64,000 nt of DNA. Source: Casuarius casuarius. Lineage: Eukaryota > Chordata > Aves > Casuariiformes > Casuariidae. Under the pieces are notes generated by a model. It was not told the DNA's origin, made no database searches, and saw only the letters and a program-made list of their open reading frames with translations. The stretch spans positions 115,886-179,885 of the forward strand of contig PTFA01000543.1 of assembly GCA_003342895.1 (NCBI GenBank), given 5' to 3'. Made by a program: the position numbers and the translations under genes. Of the stretch, positions 1 to 14,300 are shown piece by piece; the first letter of the stretch is position 1, and every line of letters starts with the position of its first letter.

Positions 1-1032
1 TCTTATTTTTGTTTCACGGACAGTAAGGAAACGGAAACTTACCATGTTGTTTTCTTCTAACATGTAGCCACCCCCTGCCTCATTCCCCCAGATACTTTAA
101 ACGACATCACAAGAACAGAGAGTTTTAAAATGGTGGTGGGGCTGTGGATGCAGTGCATTGGTGGTGCCTGCAAGCACACTTCGCTTGCGGTTAGTCAGAG
201 TATCCCAGAAACGTGCCCAGTCTGGCCAGTCACTTGTGGTTCATGGCAGAGTCTCTAGGCAGCAGCCAAGTCTTGGAAGAAAAAAGTATTACTTGGTATT
301 TGCTGGTTGGTTCAAAGCATATAGTCAGCTTTGGCATGAAACCCCCCCCTGCTATCCTGTTTGTTTTAAATCAGAGCTTTAATAATATAATTTATAAATT
401 TATATAAATATATATATATATAAATTTATATATATAAAAATTTAAAAATTTTAATAATTAAAATTAAATAGTTTTAAACTAGGTAGGTTTTGAAGGTGTG
501 AGGAACATGAAACTGTGCAGAAAGTTACAGAATCCCTAGCTTCTCTACTACCCAGCATTTTTTTGCCTAAAAGATTAAATATACCATATTAAAAACCGCA
601 TTTCTTTAGGCAGGCACGTTTTGCTTATTTTGGTGTGATTTCTTTTAGATGTGTTACATACCACTTTTTCAACATAGTGGCATGCTTTCAGGTTTTAAGC
701 ACATTTTGAAAGAACCTCCGAACCAGCATGATTTGTGATTTGTTTTGCACCGATTAATTAGTGGTTTTCATATAGTCAGGGTTTTTTTCTGTGGATGAAA
801 TGTACTTATGTGCAAGATTGCCTCTGGCAGCATGGTGAACGTCCTGCATTTTATGAGATGGGCCGCAGTGGAGAAAAGATGCCAAATTCAGGTGGTGATT
901 GTGGGATGGACAGCAGTGAGTGAAATGGGAATAAAAGCGGAGGAAGGAATGAGACAGCAGAGCTGAGGAAAATGGTAAGAGAAGGAAAAGGATGGGGTAG
1001 GTCAGGGGCTCAGGAGACTCAGACTTAGTTCC
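1..1032. other. AT-rich non-coding sequence
   Basis: I see no gene here. The two short overlapping frames at 158-407 have no recognisable domain and lie partly in low-complexity sequence. The only structure that stands out is the AT-rich tract listed separately. Confidence 0.6.
383..475. repeat. AT-rich low-complexity tract, partly self-complementary
   Basis: About 90 bases consist almost only of A and T, with alternating TA runs and several short stretches that read the same on both strands. It could form cruciform or slipped structures. It is probably simple-sequence DNA and I see no sign of function. Confidence 0.8.
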
Positions 1033-1430
1033 CTACATAGGCTTCGGTGGTAACGAACAAGTCGCACAACCCGCCCAGCAGTCAGAGGACCCTCCCAGGG
1101 CTGTGGTGGCAGTAAGGCCCGTTAGTGCTGTCCGGCGCCTCAGAGACACGGAGCCAACCTGCGGGTGTGCAGAGGGAGAGGGCACATCCCACCGCCTCGT
1201 GTCCCTGCCTGGCAAAATTCAGCCAGACCGGCTCTGCCAAGAAGCCTTGAGTCGGCTGCACTCGGACACAGCAGGACATAACCAGGTACCTTGGGGCTAC
1301 ATGAACTTTGCGCTTTACTACACCTGCAGAAGAGGCGTAGCTATGTGGAGAGACAAACACGCCTGGGACGAGAACAGGGCCTGCGGCTGACTGAGAATGA
1401 ATAAACTCCATCAACCCCTGGACCAACAAT
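1033..1430. other. GC-richer patch with a 95-codon ORF, function unknown
   Basis: This patch is visibly richer in GC and CpG than its surroundings. It holds an open frame on the + strand (1103-1390, 95 codons) followed closely by an AATAAA hexamer at 1400-1405. A longer open frame on the opposite strand (1082-1429) shows that openness here is partly a composition effect. I recognise no domain, no splice-site arrangement and no homologous family. It could be an exon of a lineage-specific non-coding transcript, an old repeat, or nothing. I do not call it a gene. Confidence 0.25.
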
Positions 1431-4400
1431 TACCATTATCATCAGATAGGACTGTTTACACCGTCCTGAGTGACGCTACCTGCACAATTCGTGGTGTGTG
1501 TGCTCTGGTGAGGTAGAACAGGTTTATGTTTCTAGTCTAAGCAGTGCAAACATTTTTTTAAAGATCTTTTGCAGTTGAAGAGAGATTAAACAGATCTGAA
1601 AAGCATTTGGAGCACATTTATAAACAGGCAAGCATTTAAGTAACCGTCACTAACCATTGACTTTTGCATTGGCCAGTTCCAAATAATAACATCTTGAGAG
1701 AAAAACATCCATTTTAATGAAAGAATAATATGTGGCTGTGTAGAAATTCTATAGACATTTTTTTTTTCCTTTATGGAAAACTAATTCCATCTTTCTCAAG
1801 GCATTCTCAGGCAACCTCTCTGCGCATAGCTGTGTATACGTGTAGAATTTAGAGGTCAGTGTTGTCCTTGCCTTTGCTACTATTTGGTTCAAAATAAAAA
1901 TAAGAGGCAATTTATCTGCTAGACCTTGGTGGTTTTGTACAAAAGTATTTAGGATACACATATTGCACAAATGGCTCTGGAAATCCATGCCTTACCGTGG
2001 ATATCGTGTTGTATGTGGATATATGCATTGTATATATATGTATATATACTGTGGATATATGTATTGTATGAGCCTCGTTTGTTTACTATAACAAAAAGGA
2101 AATACCTGATAATAAGTAAATGAGCTTGTCACAGTAAAAGGCTTTTAACTTTCCTTGTCAATTCCTCCCATACTGATTCAGTGGAAATACGTGGATTTAT
2201 ATCAACTGGAGATTTTGTCAAATATAACTAACTTGAATGTACTACCACCCTCCAAAACATCCCCAGTGCATAGGATTTCATGGAATGGCAGTTAAATTGC
2301 AGCAGTCTCACACTGCTTTACTCCAGCAAAGCTGAGTTTAGTGATACATTTTATTCTCAGAGCACAGATTTCTCTAACTTTTGCAACACGTAGTAGTGCT
2401 CAGGGAATATGTCAGCGTGTGTGCTTGTATGTGGAAATATGCAACCTTACTTAGTGCATTGTCCGTAGCTTGTATTAAAGATAGATATCAGATTTTTCTG
2501 GAATTTGTCATTTTAAAGTGACACTTTAAATGGCTACTGTTATTTTTGGTGTTAATAGCAATAGTTAGACAAACCAAGATTCATAGCTATATCATTGCAG
2601 TAAAATCGTAGTCACTAAACAGATATTAACATCAAATTGCATTTCAGCATATCTTTTAAACAGTTAGAAAGTGCTTGCAATATTTAACTACTGAGGTACT
2701 ATGTTTCTGACTGGTTTACTAGAGCTTTAACTTTATTGGGCACAATTTACACTATTTCAATTTATATTCAGGATAGGAGTTATTCAGTTGCAGTATATTC
2801 CCCCCATTTTTACTACTGTACATTCTCTTGAAGATTGAAGAGCTGCCAGTTTTGAATTTAAAAGAGAGACATGTTAATTGTCCTATGCTTTCTTCACGGT
2901 GCATCTGTGGTTCCTTGGAGTATACTTTGGAGGATATTAATAATGAAATTCACATTAGAATAAAGGCCATAGCCCTCCATGATACAGGAAGGAGGGAAAG
3001 GAGTTAAACTATTCCATTTTTTAATTTCATTAATTCCGGCTGAAGTAAACCTCACGTGGGATATTATTACAAATGGCTGCACCTTTGCGTATTATGAATA
3101 CTGGTGGACAGCAGAGCTGTGAGCATTTACATCAGTATAGACCTGTACCTTACAATGTATGGTCATTGTGCTGGAGATTTTTAAGAAAAGTTGGTCCTAG
3201 AAGGATGAATTAAAAAGCCCTTGAGGTTTCTTCTGATCCTGTTGGCAGGGTCCTGTGATATCCTTACATACCTCCTGCAAGAGAGCATCAGACGTGTGAA
3301 CGGCTGCGGAGGGCTGAATTGCTGTTTGCAGGGACTGAGGCATGGAAACAGAGTGCAGTCAGCAGCCACTGGAAGTTGTTTTTAGCTCTAGTTCAAGCAG
3401 CAATCAGAATAGGCCATGTTGCCTGATTTGCAATGTCGTTTGACAAATAGATGACAAAGAAAATACATTTGAAGGATCATTTGTGGGAACATTTCTACCT
3501 CAGAAAAAGGAAATACAATATGGAACACAAGTTCTGTTTTATTTTTTTCCCTGACTTTTCTCTATTCTTGCCTTTTCTCCTCTGGCCCTTCTCATTTTTA
3601 CCTAGTTTAGTTGTTTCCTCTCCCTGGTCACAGCTGAGCTACCTGAGGAGTGATGCAGTAGGTGCAGACACAGGTACTTTGTAACCTTACACACACAGTC
3701 TCCTTTGTCCAGATGCTACAACACTTTTCTGGAGATAGTAAGATACACAGGCACAGAGAATTTAAAAAGGTTTGGTTGACGTAAACAAGCAAATTTCTCT
3801 TTAGAACAGGCATTTCTCATTTTTCCCTTTTTGCTAATAGTTCTAAACTATAAGCAAAAGCACTAGAAAGTTAGTCCATGAACCATCTCTGGCTCTTTGC
3901 ATTTACGCCTTGTGTAATTCCATTTACTCCAGGAGTGGGTCCTGGAACAGACATCATTATTGCACTATGCCTGTTGTCATTCTATCACACAGTAGAAAAC
4001 TCTGTTAACTTAAAGCTTTTCTGAGCTTACACAAGGGTTTTTGAAAGTGAGATTTAGGAAAAAAAGTTTGCTATCTAGTGTCCCAGAAAAGCTGTTTCCA
4101 TTTCCTAATTTGTGATTGAAAAGGAAGTAAGTTTTGCAGAATTTTCCTCTATTCCCCCCCCAAATCAAGTTCAGAAGGGGCAGCTTATTATTAGGGTCTA
4201 GGTGAGGTCATCTTGGCAGCTGATCTGGTACAGTCTTGTTAAAACACAGCAGCTGTAGCTTGAAATTGGGGTAGAATAAGATATGGAAGTACCACAGGGA
4301 CAAGCATTTCTGCAGTGCAGCAGGCAAAGTCCTGTCCTGGGAGAGTCTGCCTGTTTGAGCCACCAGCCCTGGACGCTGGCTTTCCAGACCTGCTCTTACC

Positions 4401-7383
4401 TGAAGCTCTGCATTACACAAAAAGTATGGCTTGTTCCTGATTATTTACCATGTAAAATGGTTTCTTTTCTTTTTATTTTCTCAATTAAACTTGATGCTGT
4501 GTGTTATGTTTTCTGTTGTTCAGGATGGAAGAGACTGAGAGCTTACTTGAAATAGTTTTCCTGCAATGACTTCTGTCAGCTACAAAGTGAATTTAATAGA
4601 ACTCAAAACATTTTTTTACATTCACTGTTTTCTTGAGACTTGCTAGTTTAAGAATGAATTTCGTGAGGCATCCTACTTTCATCAGTCTAAAACCAGAAGT
4701 ATTGGAATGCAAAATGCAGTATTTGTCCTCTCTTGGGAACACAAACAAGCTTCCTGCAGTTCACCTTCATGCAACTAGAGGCAGCATGTGATGTAAGATG
4801 CTTTAAATGCCTAACAACATTAAAGACTAGCTGCCTTTTGAATTCTTAGAGTAAGAAAAATATCAGACTGAGACAAATCCTGGTTTACTGACCATATATT
4901 GCCTTGTTTACTTGTTGCATAAAACAAAATTAAACTTGAAAAAAATCCAGTTTTTTCTATTTATGTTTATTTGGCCTGCTTCTTAGTTACCCTTTAAGTA
5001 AACCAATAGTCTAGTTTCATTTTCTAAGGAAATCTAATATATTTTGTGTTTTGGTTCATGCTGGCAGTTCAAGGCTGAACAAAAAAAATGTAGGGAAATA
5101 ACTATTTAAAAATATTCTTTCTGTTGGATTTTGATTTGTGAATATACAGAATACTAATGCTATTCCTGGCTGCTCTTAGAAGTTCTACTTTCCAAATTTG
5201 ACTGGGACATCATGAGATCTGAAAGTGAGTTTGGATATATAATTTAATTCAAAATTAAGCTGAAACACTGATTTTCATATAGGTAGACCAATGACATTCA
5301 TACAAAGAAAACCATATATCTCAAGTAAGCTCAAAATGAGAGTCCTAACTGCGTCATATTTACTTAGAATCAGTGATACCGTATCGCACAGTCTCCTGTA
5401 TTAACAACCTGTTATCTCTTGGATGGAAAATGCACATTCAACCAAAATGTAAGTATTTACAAGAAATGTCTCATTTTCACTGATTTTTTTTCTTATGATA
5501 GTTTTCAAAATGTTGTATTACACAGAAAAAATGCTGCTTTTTTTTCAATTTTTACTTCTGAAGGGAAAGAAAATGAAGCATAACACTTACAACAAGCTTT
5601 TTTTCTCCTCACAAGAAAAAAGATCCTTGCCATAATTTTCCAAGAGGCTTTAGCCATGCTTTGAGTCTCTGGACTTTGAGACCACGGGGGACACAATCAC
5701 GTCCACACCAAATCCTGCCATACCCGAGGGACAAGAGCACTAGGGTATCTTAGCTGTACATAGTATTTCATGTCATATATGATATATATGTCACAAGAAG
5801 AACACATAGCATCTGTCCTGCTAATGTTGCTTCCCAATACCGCCATTCCCAAACATAAAAAGATCTAGATTTGCTTTGTTTTGACCTAAATGTAAAGGCG
5901 AGGGAAGTGGAAGAAAAAAGAGAAGACTACAGCATTCAGCTGTAGCGATGCGGCTTCTCAGGGTTTGTTTTTTAAGGAGATAAAATCGTTCTTGTTTGCT
6001 TGTGTCCTGCTCTGCTTCTCCCTGAGCTTCTGCTACCTCAGACCACAAGCATCGTATGAGCTTTATCCCTGTGGCTTTTCACCTTAGGGATGGAAGAAGT
6101 ACAAGAAGAAAGATAAAGGTTTTGTGTAATTAACACCACTTTTAAACTGAATTACCTTTGCAGTTGATCACGGCTGAACTAGAGTCTGAAATTAGATCCA
6201 AAGTGAAATTTCAGATACCCAAAGCAGTTACTGGGATATGTGTGTGTGTCAGACCTGAGCTGCCCTCCCTGTGTTAAACATGCATCTATATCTGAATTCA
6301 CAGAAACTGATGGAGGTGGATCAAAAATCCATGCAAGGTTGACTCACTGAATAAGACTTGAGGTCCTTAAAAAAATCCTCTATTCTTGTTGGAAAACTTG
6401 AATAGTAGTCGAATTTTTGTTCCTAGGTATTCCCTCTGCTGGGTACGAAACTCCTTCAAATGGCATGTGACGATTCTGTTTTAAATTTACTGTTGGATAG
6501 CAAATGGGTAACTTTTTGTGAAATTCAGAGAGTGATTACAAAGTACAGAAAATGATACATGGGAGTCACTGATTTTATTGATATTTTTTAGCATTTAACA
6601 AAGAAAACTGCATATTTAACTTTTGTTTAATACACGGAAAGTTTGTTATCTATTATCCAGTGAAGCTTTATCAAGCTTTAACTATTTCAGATTACAGAGC
6701 TCCTTCCACCTCAGTGTCATATGGAGTTCAAATGTCCTGAATTTACTTTGGGATTCATATTAAACCTGAAACCATAAAACTTTAATTCACTGGGTAATTT
6801 TCTGCCCTTTTCTTCAGAACTTTTGCCTGATTTGGAGTAGCTTTATGGGTACTTTCTGGTTCTGTTGGTCTGCGAGAGCCTTGGCATAATCCTTTCGTGA
6901 AAAGACAGTAAGTTTCTGATTCAGGTCATCTGCCTCTTTGGAAGCCCATGTCAGTGTGGAGGAGTTTCTGAAGCAGAGCAGCTTGTGGGGCTGTCCTGGG
7001 AAGTTAGGTTTGTTGCTGTTCAAAAGTCAGCAAATTCTCATGTTGTCAGTCAGCGTGCCCATGGGTTTCACAGATCCTCCTCCACAGCAACCGCTGGAAA
7101 CGTATCTTATTGAAGAAGAAACTACCTTTCTGGAGCACAAAAAGGATTTTAAAGTCTTTTGTTCTTGTCCTGTCTCACAAGCCAGAACCTCGCAAGCAGA
7201 AGCCATGAGAGCATGAGCTGTAGGCAAGAGAGAGTGTTTGCTGGGAGCTTGTGAGACTGCATTGGAGCTGTGTGAGTTTAGTAAGGGCAGGCTGGGAGGC
7301 AGAGGGAGACAGCAGAATGGACATGGCTTGGGCGGTTAGGCATGACCTAAAGGGATCTCAGAATAATTTGTGAAGTTTTAGGC
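1431..7383. other. Non-coding, no gene seen
   Basis: AT-rich sequence with short scattered ORFs of 60 to 90 codons on both strands, none with a recognisable domain. I see no long conserved-looking reading frame, RNA gene or identifiable transposon. Old decayed repeats may be present but cannot be recognised by eye. Confidence 0.55.
1997..2069. repeat. Three imperfect copies of a GTGGATAT...TTGTAT unit with TA run
   Basis: The core GTGGATAT followed by TTGTAT occurs three times in 73 bases, separated by an alternating TA/GT stretch. This is a small degenerate tandem repeat or microsatellite. Confidence 0.6.
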
Positions 7384-8330
7384 TCAGGAAACGGGGTGGG
7401 ACTGAGCGAAACCGGGGCACTGAGAAGCTGAAGGCCAAGCTGTGCTAGTAGGCAGTTTTAGGGGTCTGTCACAGCCCATGCCATCCGAAGGAACTGCAGA
7501 GCGTGACCAGAAGAAATGCGCGGGACCGTATGAGGTCCACACCCGAAAGCACTGCAGGTGAGCCTGGTGCTCCATGCTGAGGACATGCTTTCCTTGCACA
7601 GCCTTCTCTGAGGAAACCTCATGGCATGTCTTGCTGTCCACATCTCTTACCATTTCAGAGAAGGGTGCACTAAGCACAGATCACCATCTTACTGAAGGCC
7701 ATCACACGTGGGTGCTCAGCACGGGCCGGCCCGCAGCCTCCAGCAGCACAGGGCGTTCACAGGCACGCTCGGGCGACTGAAGGGCCGCACGTGGAGCGTG
7801 CGGTGGCAGTGGGACGCTCCCTCCTGTTGTACAGCCCCCTGGCACTGGGCAGATGACTGCAGCACCTTTTTTGCGTCTGCTCTGAGTCTGTGAGAGCCCA
7901 AAAGGCCCCAGCATGTGCTGCTGTCACTCCTGCCTTCTTGCAGTGGTCCTTCCTCTTCACCCTTATAGATGAGCAGGCCTCCAGGCGCTGACCTGCTCTC
8001 CTGGTTCTGTGTGCACTCAGTCTCACTGCAAACCTGCTTTTCTTCTCTCTTTTTCCTCCTCAAAGTAAGGAGAAGCGACATCTCCACCGCTTCCTCCTCA
8101 CCTCACTGTGGCAGCTGCCCACAGTCAAGGGAAGAGGAGGATGAAGGTCCTAGTGAGGGTCCATAGGTGGGAGGTGATCAAGAGCAGGGTTGTGAAAGAG
8201 GAGGGGAGGGAAGATGCTGCGTTGAACACAGGAACTCCAGTAGTCATGGGTCCAACCAGCCTGAAAGGGAGGTGCAGCTAAAGAGCATTGCCCTTCCTGG
8301 AACCGGAGGCATGACCTGACCTCCCCCACC
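7384..8330. other. GC-richer patch, overlapping ORFs on both strands, function unknown
   Basis: The stretch is richer in GC and CpG than its flanks and carries overlapping open frames on both strands. The longest is on the - strand at 7716-8087 (123 codons). Because frames are open on both strands at once, the openness is best explained by base composition. I recognise no domain or repeat family. A remnant of a CpG-rich element or an unannotated transcript is possible. Confidence 0.3.
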
Positions 8331-11300
8331 AAACCCAACATCTTGATCCAAAGTTTATTTTTCTTAAAGAAATGAGTATTACTGAAGACCAAACAAGCTA
8401 CGTGTGTGTAGGGCCCAGCTTTTCTGCAGTGGGCAATGCAGTGAGTCATTATTTATACAGTCTAGTATATCAGTGAGCTGCCATTGGCAGTGCAATTTTT
8501 GCCATTTTTTCTGGGAAATCATGAGATATTTCATGGTAAAAAGGCCCAAGTGGGCAAGAATGGTTAATTATAACTGAACAATGTAGCTTGGTAGGCACTG
8601 AGATAAGTCTGAGTTATTTCTTGGTTGTATGTTTGGTTTTCAATGCCATTTCAATATTTAAAAACAAAGCACAAGTCTTTTTCACCTGCTGGATTCTTTA
8701 AATAATGAAATATTCATTCTCAGTTTTCCAGGACATCCTGAGAAAGAGGCTAAAGAAAAAAAAAGGAACCCATGTGGATGGGAAAATGTACTTTCCTGAG
8801 ATGATATGAGTTTTATCTAGCAGGGTGTATAATCAGTTAACGCCAAACTTCGAGTCAGTTACCTTAGAACATACTTCCTGAAATTCAGTCAGCATTATTA
8901 GATGTTAATTATATATTTAGGGTTTCAGCTGGAAGTAGTTAGCACCTGAGCAGGATTTTCTAGTTTCACAGATTAAGAGACAAATCACATTCTTTAGCTT
9001 GGAAAAATGATGGTTATATCAATCTGGCTGCCCTCTGTCTACAAAGTAGCTTGAAAGAATGAAGGTATACTGCAGTTTCCTGACTTCATTGCCAAAGTGA
9101 AAAATAGGTACACCTGCTGCTTAACTTGCCTGTGTCCAAAAAATGTCACTAATCTAGCGTGTATGACCTGAAGCTGTCTGGCAAAGCTGCCACACGCAGT
9201 TGAGAGGCTGGTAGGACCAAGGCCCAGTTTCTCCTTCCTGCCAGTATATAGCTACATAAACAAGTTACCACATGGTAATTACAACAGTTTCCTCTTCCAG
9301 ATGGCCAGCCCACCAACACAGTTCACAAGCATCTTTTTCTATGTGCATACTTTCCACCTTGCAGATGTTAAAGGTACCTTACCCAGGCTGCAGCCTGGAA
9401 TAAACAACCTGGTATGTGATGTGTGGTAAATGTGCTCCCATGCGCAACTAGCACGAAAAGACTGCCATATCCCAAGCACAACCCTCAGCCTGATCCTTGC
9501 TAACTTTCTGTGCAGTCTCCGTTGTACTGAGGTTGTTCTGCTTGTGTTTGTGTGAGTGCTCACAGCCAGGACTAGCGGCTGCATACTCAGAAAAGGAAAA
9601 TCAAATACAAAATTAACCATATACTAATTGATATTTGTATGTTTAGCCAAAACAGAAAATAACTTTCGTCTTGACCAGTCCTCTGTGGATAAATAATGAA
9701 ATATGACTGTCAAGGAATTAGTTTTATTAATACCCAAGAAAAGTCCTATCCTGAGGTCATTATTAGGCTCTCACTGTAAAAACCATCTTTTAATAGATTA
9801 GGGAAGTAGCCAAATCTTGTGTGACTCTAACTACCTGCAGTATAGTGCACATATTGACCACCCTTCCCAAAACCGTTCCACTAATGCATACGCTCAGTTC
9901 TTGTTCTACGTTCTGCCGCGAAGGCAGATGGCATCGTTTCTGAAACGACAGCCTGACTTCCCCTTCAAGCCTTGCCATGGTGCATGGATTAGTTCAATTT
10001 CACATTCTCGGAGTATGAAAGTGAAATGTTGTCTCTGAGAATGACCAACAGAGCAGCTTAGAAAATTCATTTATGCGATGTCCTCTTACAGCTTCCCCTG
10101 AGCTGCTTTAAGATAGAAAGATGCACTAAAAAGCCATCCAAAAATATTTCTCAAGCTATATTCTGAAAGATTCATTAATATGGAGCCATGTTCAATTTCA
10201 TTAAAGTCAGAGGAAGCTGTTTAAAAGCTTACCGTGTAATCTGGCTTGAAACTAAAAGCACTTGCCCGAATCCTGGGCAGGCTGAGGGCCTGCGTACTCC
10301 TTCCATTTTAAAGAGATACAGGGCTCTTTCCAATATGACTGTGGACACCCTTAAGACACAGTTGTGTCAAGTTCGGGAAGGAATTGTACAAACTAGCATG
10401 ATATTCCTATGATTCTGCATTAAGCATAGACAAGAACATGTGATATCGCTTGTGCTACTAAAAGAAGCCGTGAGGTCCACACATTTAAGAATAGCTTCTA
10501 AATTTGGATGCTACATTCCAGGGTTTGACTCGTCTTTTCAGAATCACTAAAAGCATATAATGCTGATTGAAGCTAAGTTGCTTTTGATTCTTAATGCTTC
10601 TCAAATCATCTCTCAAATTACTAAACCTAGGCAAACAACTAGAGCTTGTTTTTCAAAATGAGACACAGAACTTTGCTTATAATAAAGTAATTTTCAAAAC
10701 ACAAGAAGTTTTGAAAAATCGTAATAAAGCAGAAGAGTTTTAGGGGAGTAAATTTTATGAAACATGAAAAGGAGATTTGACTATGTTGCTATCTTTAAAC
10801 ATGATGAAAACATCTTCATTTCTGAATCATTGTTGCTGAAACAAATCTCTGAGTGTGTGGCAAGAAACGTTCACAGCTTTGTTTTGTTAAAAACTAACTG
10901 AATATTTCATCGAGCTCTGCTGGTGTGATTCCATTCATATACACTTGAGAATGTTTTCAAACTTTGAAACAGTATGTTTGAAAGAACATGTACTTTTTTT
11001 TTATTATAGTAATTTGGTGACATCATAGGCCTTGTTTTCAGTGTATTAGACTTTATGTGCCCATGAATTGTAGCTGTGAGTTGACCATCTGGAACAATAA
11101 GATACTCAACAACCATGTAATTTGTCTTTTGTCTGGCTTCTGGCATTGGATTTCTCTGGATTAGTTGCGAGCAAACATTGAAAGGAAGCTTTCCTTAAAG
11201 CTCTCTCCTTTCCCTGAGTTGGCATCTTGTTAAGTTACAAATTTAAAAAGAGTTTAGTGGTGTTGAAAGCTTTTGCCAACAACATTTCTGTAAGACTTGA

Positions 11301-14300
11301 TTTCATAAGAGAAAACATGTCCTTTTCTTTTTTCTCCCCTGCCTCCAAAGCAGAAATCCTTCACAGATTTAACGGCTTTGGAAGAAAGATGTTTTCCTGT
11401 GTTGAATCAAAACAGCTTGTGGCTGTTTGCCACTTACCTTAATAGAAGGGGCTGAGAGGAAATGTTTGAGTGTGCATCTCTCTGTCTTTCCTGTGAAAAT
11501 AGGTTATCATCTTTAAGAAGCAGGCATCTCCCTTTCCCTGAATAGTGCTGTATATCCCCCATGGAGGCCAGATCTGATCGAATGGAGGCACTGGCATAGG
11601 ACTTTAATATGAGTCCCATGAGTTGACTGAGTTTAATTGATCAGATGAGACATCAGAATTGGCTTTTGGTGGGATGTGGTCATTTAAAACCCAAATGGGA
11701 ATTATCTACCTTACTGTCCTGGGCAAACTTCGAGGTTTGGATCAATCTGTTTTCTCCAAGTCCTACAGTGCTCGTCACCTGGATAAATATTCCATCATAG
11801 CTCCCAAAATAAGGTGCACTCATTAAGCAGCTGCCAAATTCTAGCCAGGAGATTTGCATTTTGCTGAGGAGAAAGTTATTTTAGTAAATGTAAGGCTATA
11901 TTTTGATCTTGATTATACTTTAGAGGACAAAACTGACCATTAAGCTGATCTGGTCTGATGTCCTGCAAAACATAGACCAATGAAAGTAATTTAAACTGCA
12001 AGTATGACTTTCCAGGGAGACACTCAACTTTGATTTAAAGGCTTTAAAGTAATGAGAAATCCATGTCCTCTCTTGGTAAACTCTTCCATTTGATTTTCCA
12101 GTTAAAAACAGGTTCCTTATTTCCAGGCTTTTTTCCTTCTTCATTTTCCTGTCATTAAAATTTATAACATATCCATTTGTAAGATAGTTCAAACCTCAGC
12201 TGTCACATAACATTTTTAGGCTGGCTTCAGAGTCTGAAAAGAGATGTTTCAGTTGGGCAATCCCTCCCCAGCTAAAGCTGGCAGCACAGGTTTCCCAAAA
12301 CAGTCAACAAATTTTGTCTACAGAAAAGCCAAATGTCACTTGAATATACTCCAAACCCATAACATAATACTGTTTTGTTTACATCCTTTCCTGAAAACTG
12401 AATAGCTTTTGTTTAAGCTAACATGTAAAATTGAAACAAAAGAACTATCTTCTATTTTTATAGGATAGAGCAAACAGGAAAGAATGGAAAAATACACAAA
12501 TGATCATGTCATTTCAGCTGTGGTAACCCTTTTTTTGCTTCTGTCATGTCATCTTGCCTTGCATGTAAGCTGCAATTACATTAAACTAAGACCAATTGTG
12601 TCTAACCTTTGTCTAGGCTGGCTTTTGTTGCTTCTTTTCAGGTCTAATGAAGTCCAGCTGAGTCCAAAAGCTTGTCTATCTTTTTCAGCAGAGTATCAGC
12701 TGCTATAAATAAAGCCACTACTCTTCCTCACAACTATGACATAGAAATAAATGGCAGGAAATGATCATCTGAAGTGAAGGTGGTGCTAATGAAGTCACTC
12801 AAGCCAGTAAAGTAAGTGAAAGACAAACTGAGAGTATTTTTTTTTCTTAAGGTGTTTTAAAAAATAATCTCAGGCTTGGAAAACTTAGGTTAACTCATGT
12901 CTAATATTTTCCATATAAAATCCTCTCTGCACCTCTGCTTGTAGATGAACACATGGGTATAGTTTCAAGTTTATCACAAAAGAGCCTCTTTTAAGACAGT
13001 TTATTTTGTTAATTAGTCTATTAATGTCAAGACTGTAAACCCAATTCACTGTTTTGTTACTTCTGTCTTTTGTCTATGTCATTCACTGATTTCACCAATA
13101 TAATTCTTTTGAAAAAAGAGAATTGAGGATACAGACCTGGACTGGAACTGAAGATGAACTCTAAACTTTTCAAAGTTAATGTTTTTAAAGAGATTTGGCA
13201 TATTCATCATCACCTAGAGTCTTGAAAATAATTTGGCTCTTCTGAAGTTAATGGGCAAGAAGTAGATACCACTGGATGAAATTCCGTAGTGTGCTTTACA
13301 TAGAAACATGAAGTACAGTATGGTCATGTTTTATCTTCTATTCAGACAAAAAATAATAAGAAAGTGACAAGAAATATTCAGAGGAACTCAGGCTTTCAGC
13401 AAGAGTTCACTACAGTTTTCTCTGAAGAGTGTATATAATTCACAAATCCTTTTGCACATCATAGCCTGACCTTTTTTTTTCTTTTTAAAAGTGCTCTGTA
13501 TGGCATTCCTTACTGACTTCTACTGGAATTAGTTGGGGCTGCATTAAATTGATGGGTAGAAAATTGACAAATATTTCTGTGGTTGCCACAAGCCACTGGT
13601 GGCAGCAGGGGGAACCCAGCCCTGAACCCTTTACCACTGTTCACGGGCACGAAAGCTGGAAGTCACTGAAGTTGTAGAGAGTGCAAAATGTGGACACTTA
13701 TCTCAGGTCTTAGTTATGCCTTTGTTTCCTCTTGGTTTCCTCTTTGTAGGTAATATGGAAATGGCATGAGGTTATAAAGTCATAGCACGCATTATGTTTG
13801 GGATCATAAAAGTACAGGGACAAGGAACTGTATGCATTTCCTGTCTATGAAAATCAGGCCATTTTGTGTTGGACTGAATTTTCAAGAGACATTCAATTTT
13901 TGACCTTGCAGGATAATTATAATTCCAGTTGAAATCAATGGGAGATGCAGGTGCTTAGTATCTCAGAAACATGGCCTCAAAAACGTCAAAAATAGAGCTG
14001 AGGGGAAAAAATTCCCCTCCCACTGAGAGATTTGTTTCAACCTGCATACTAAGGAATTTCTCAGAAGGCACAAAGAAAAAACAATACTTTGAAAGCTTGT
14101 CGTGTAAGGACCTGAATTGTGCTAGTTCTGCTTAATTTATAGGCCCTGTTTTTGCTAAGTGTAAGCATATTTGCCAAGATATATTCAATTATTTCTTCTT
14201 TGTTTCTCTCCATGGCACAATATAAAACTTGTCACTTGAGCAAAATCAGATGTGATATTTCACTGTTTCCAAGGAATACTTATCTTTATTTACATAAAGC

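Noticed and set aside
13602..13615. GCAGCAGGGGGAAC, similar to a CTCF core
   Set aside because: Only a partial match (about 12 of 14 consensus positions); such matches occur by chance in 64 kb and there is no supporting context.
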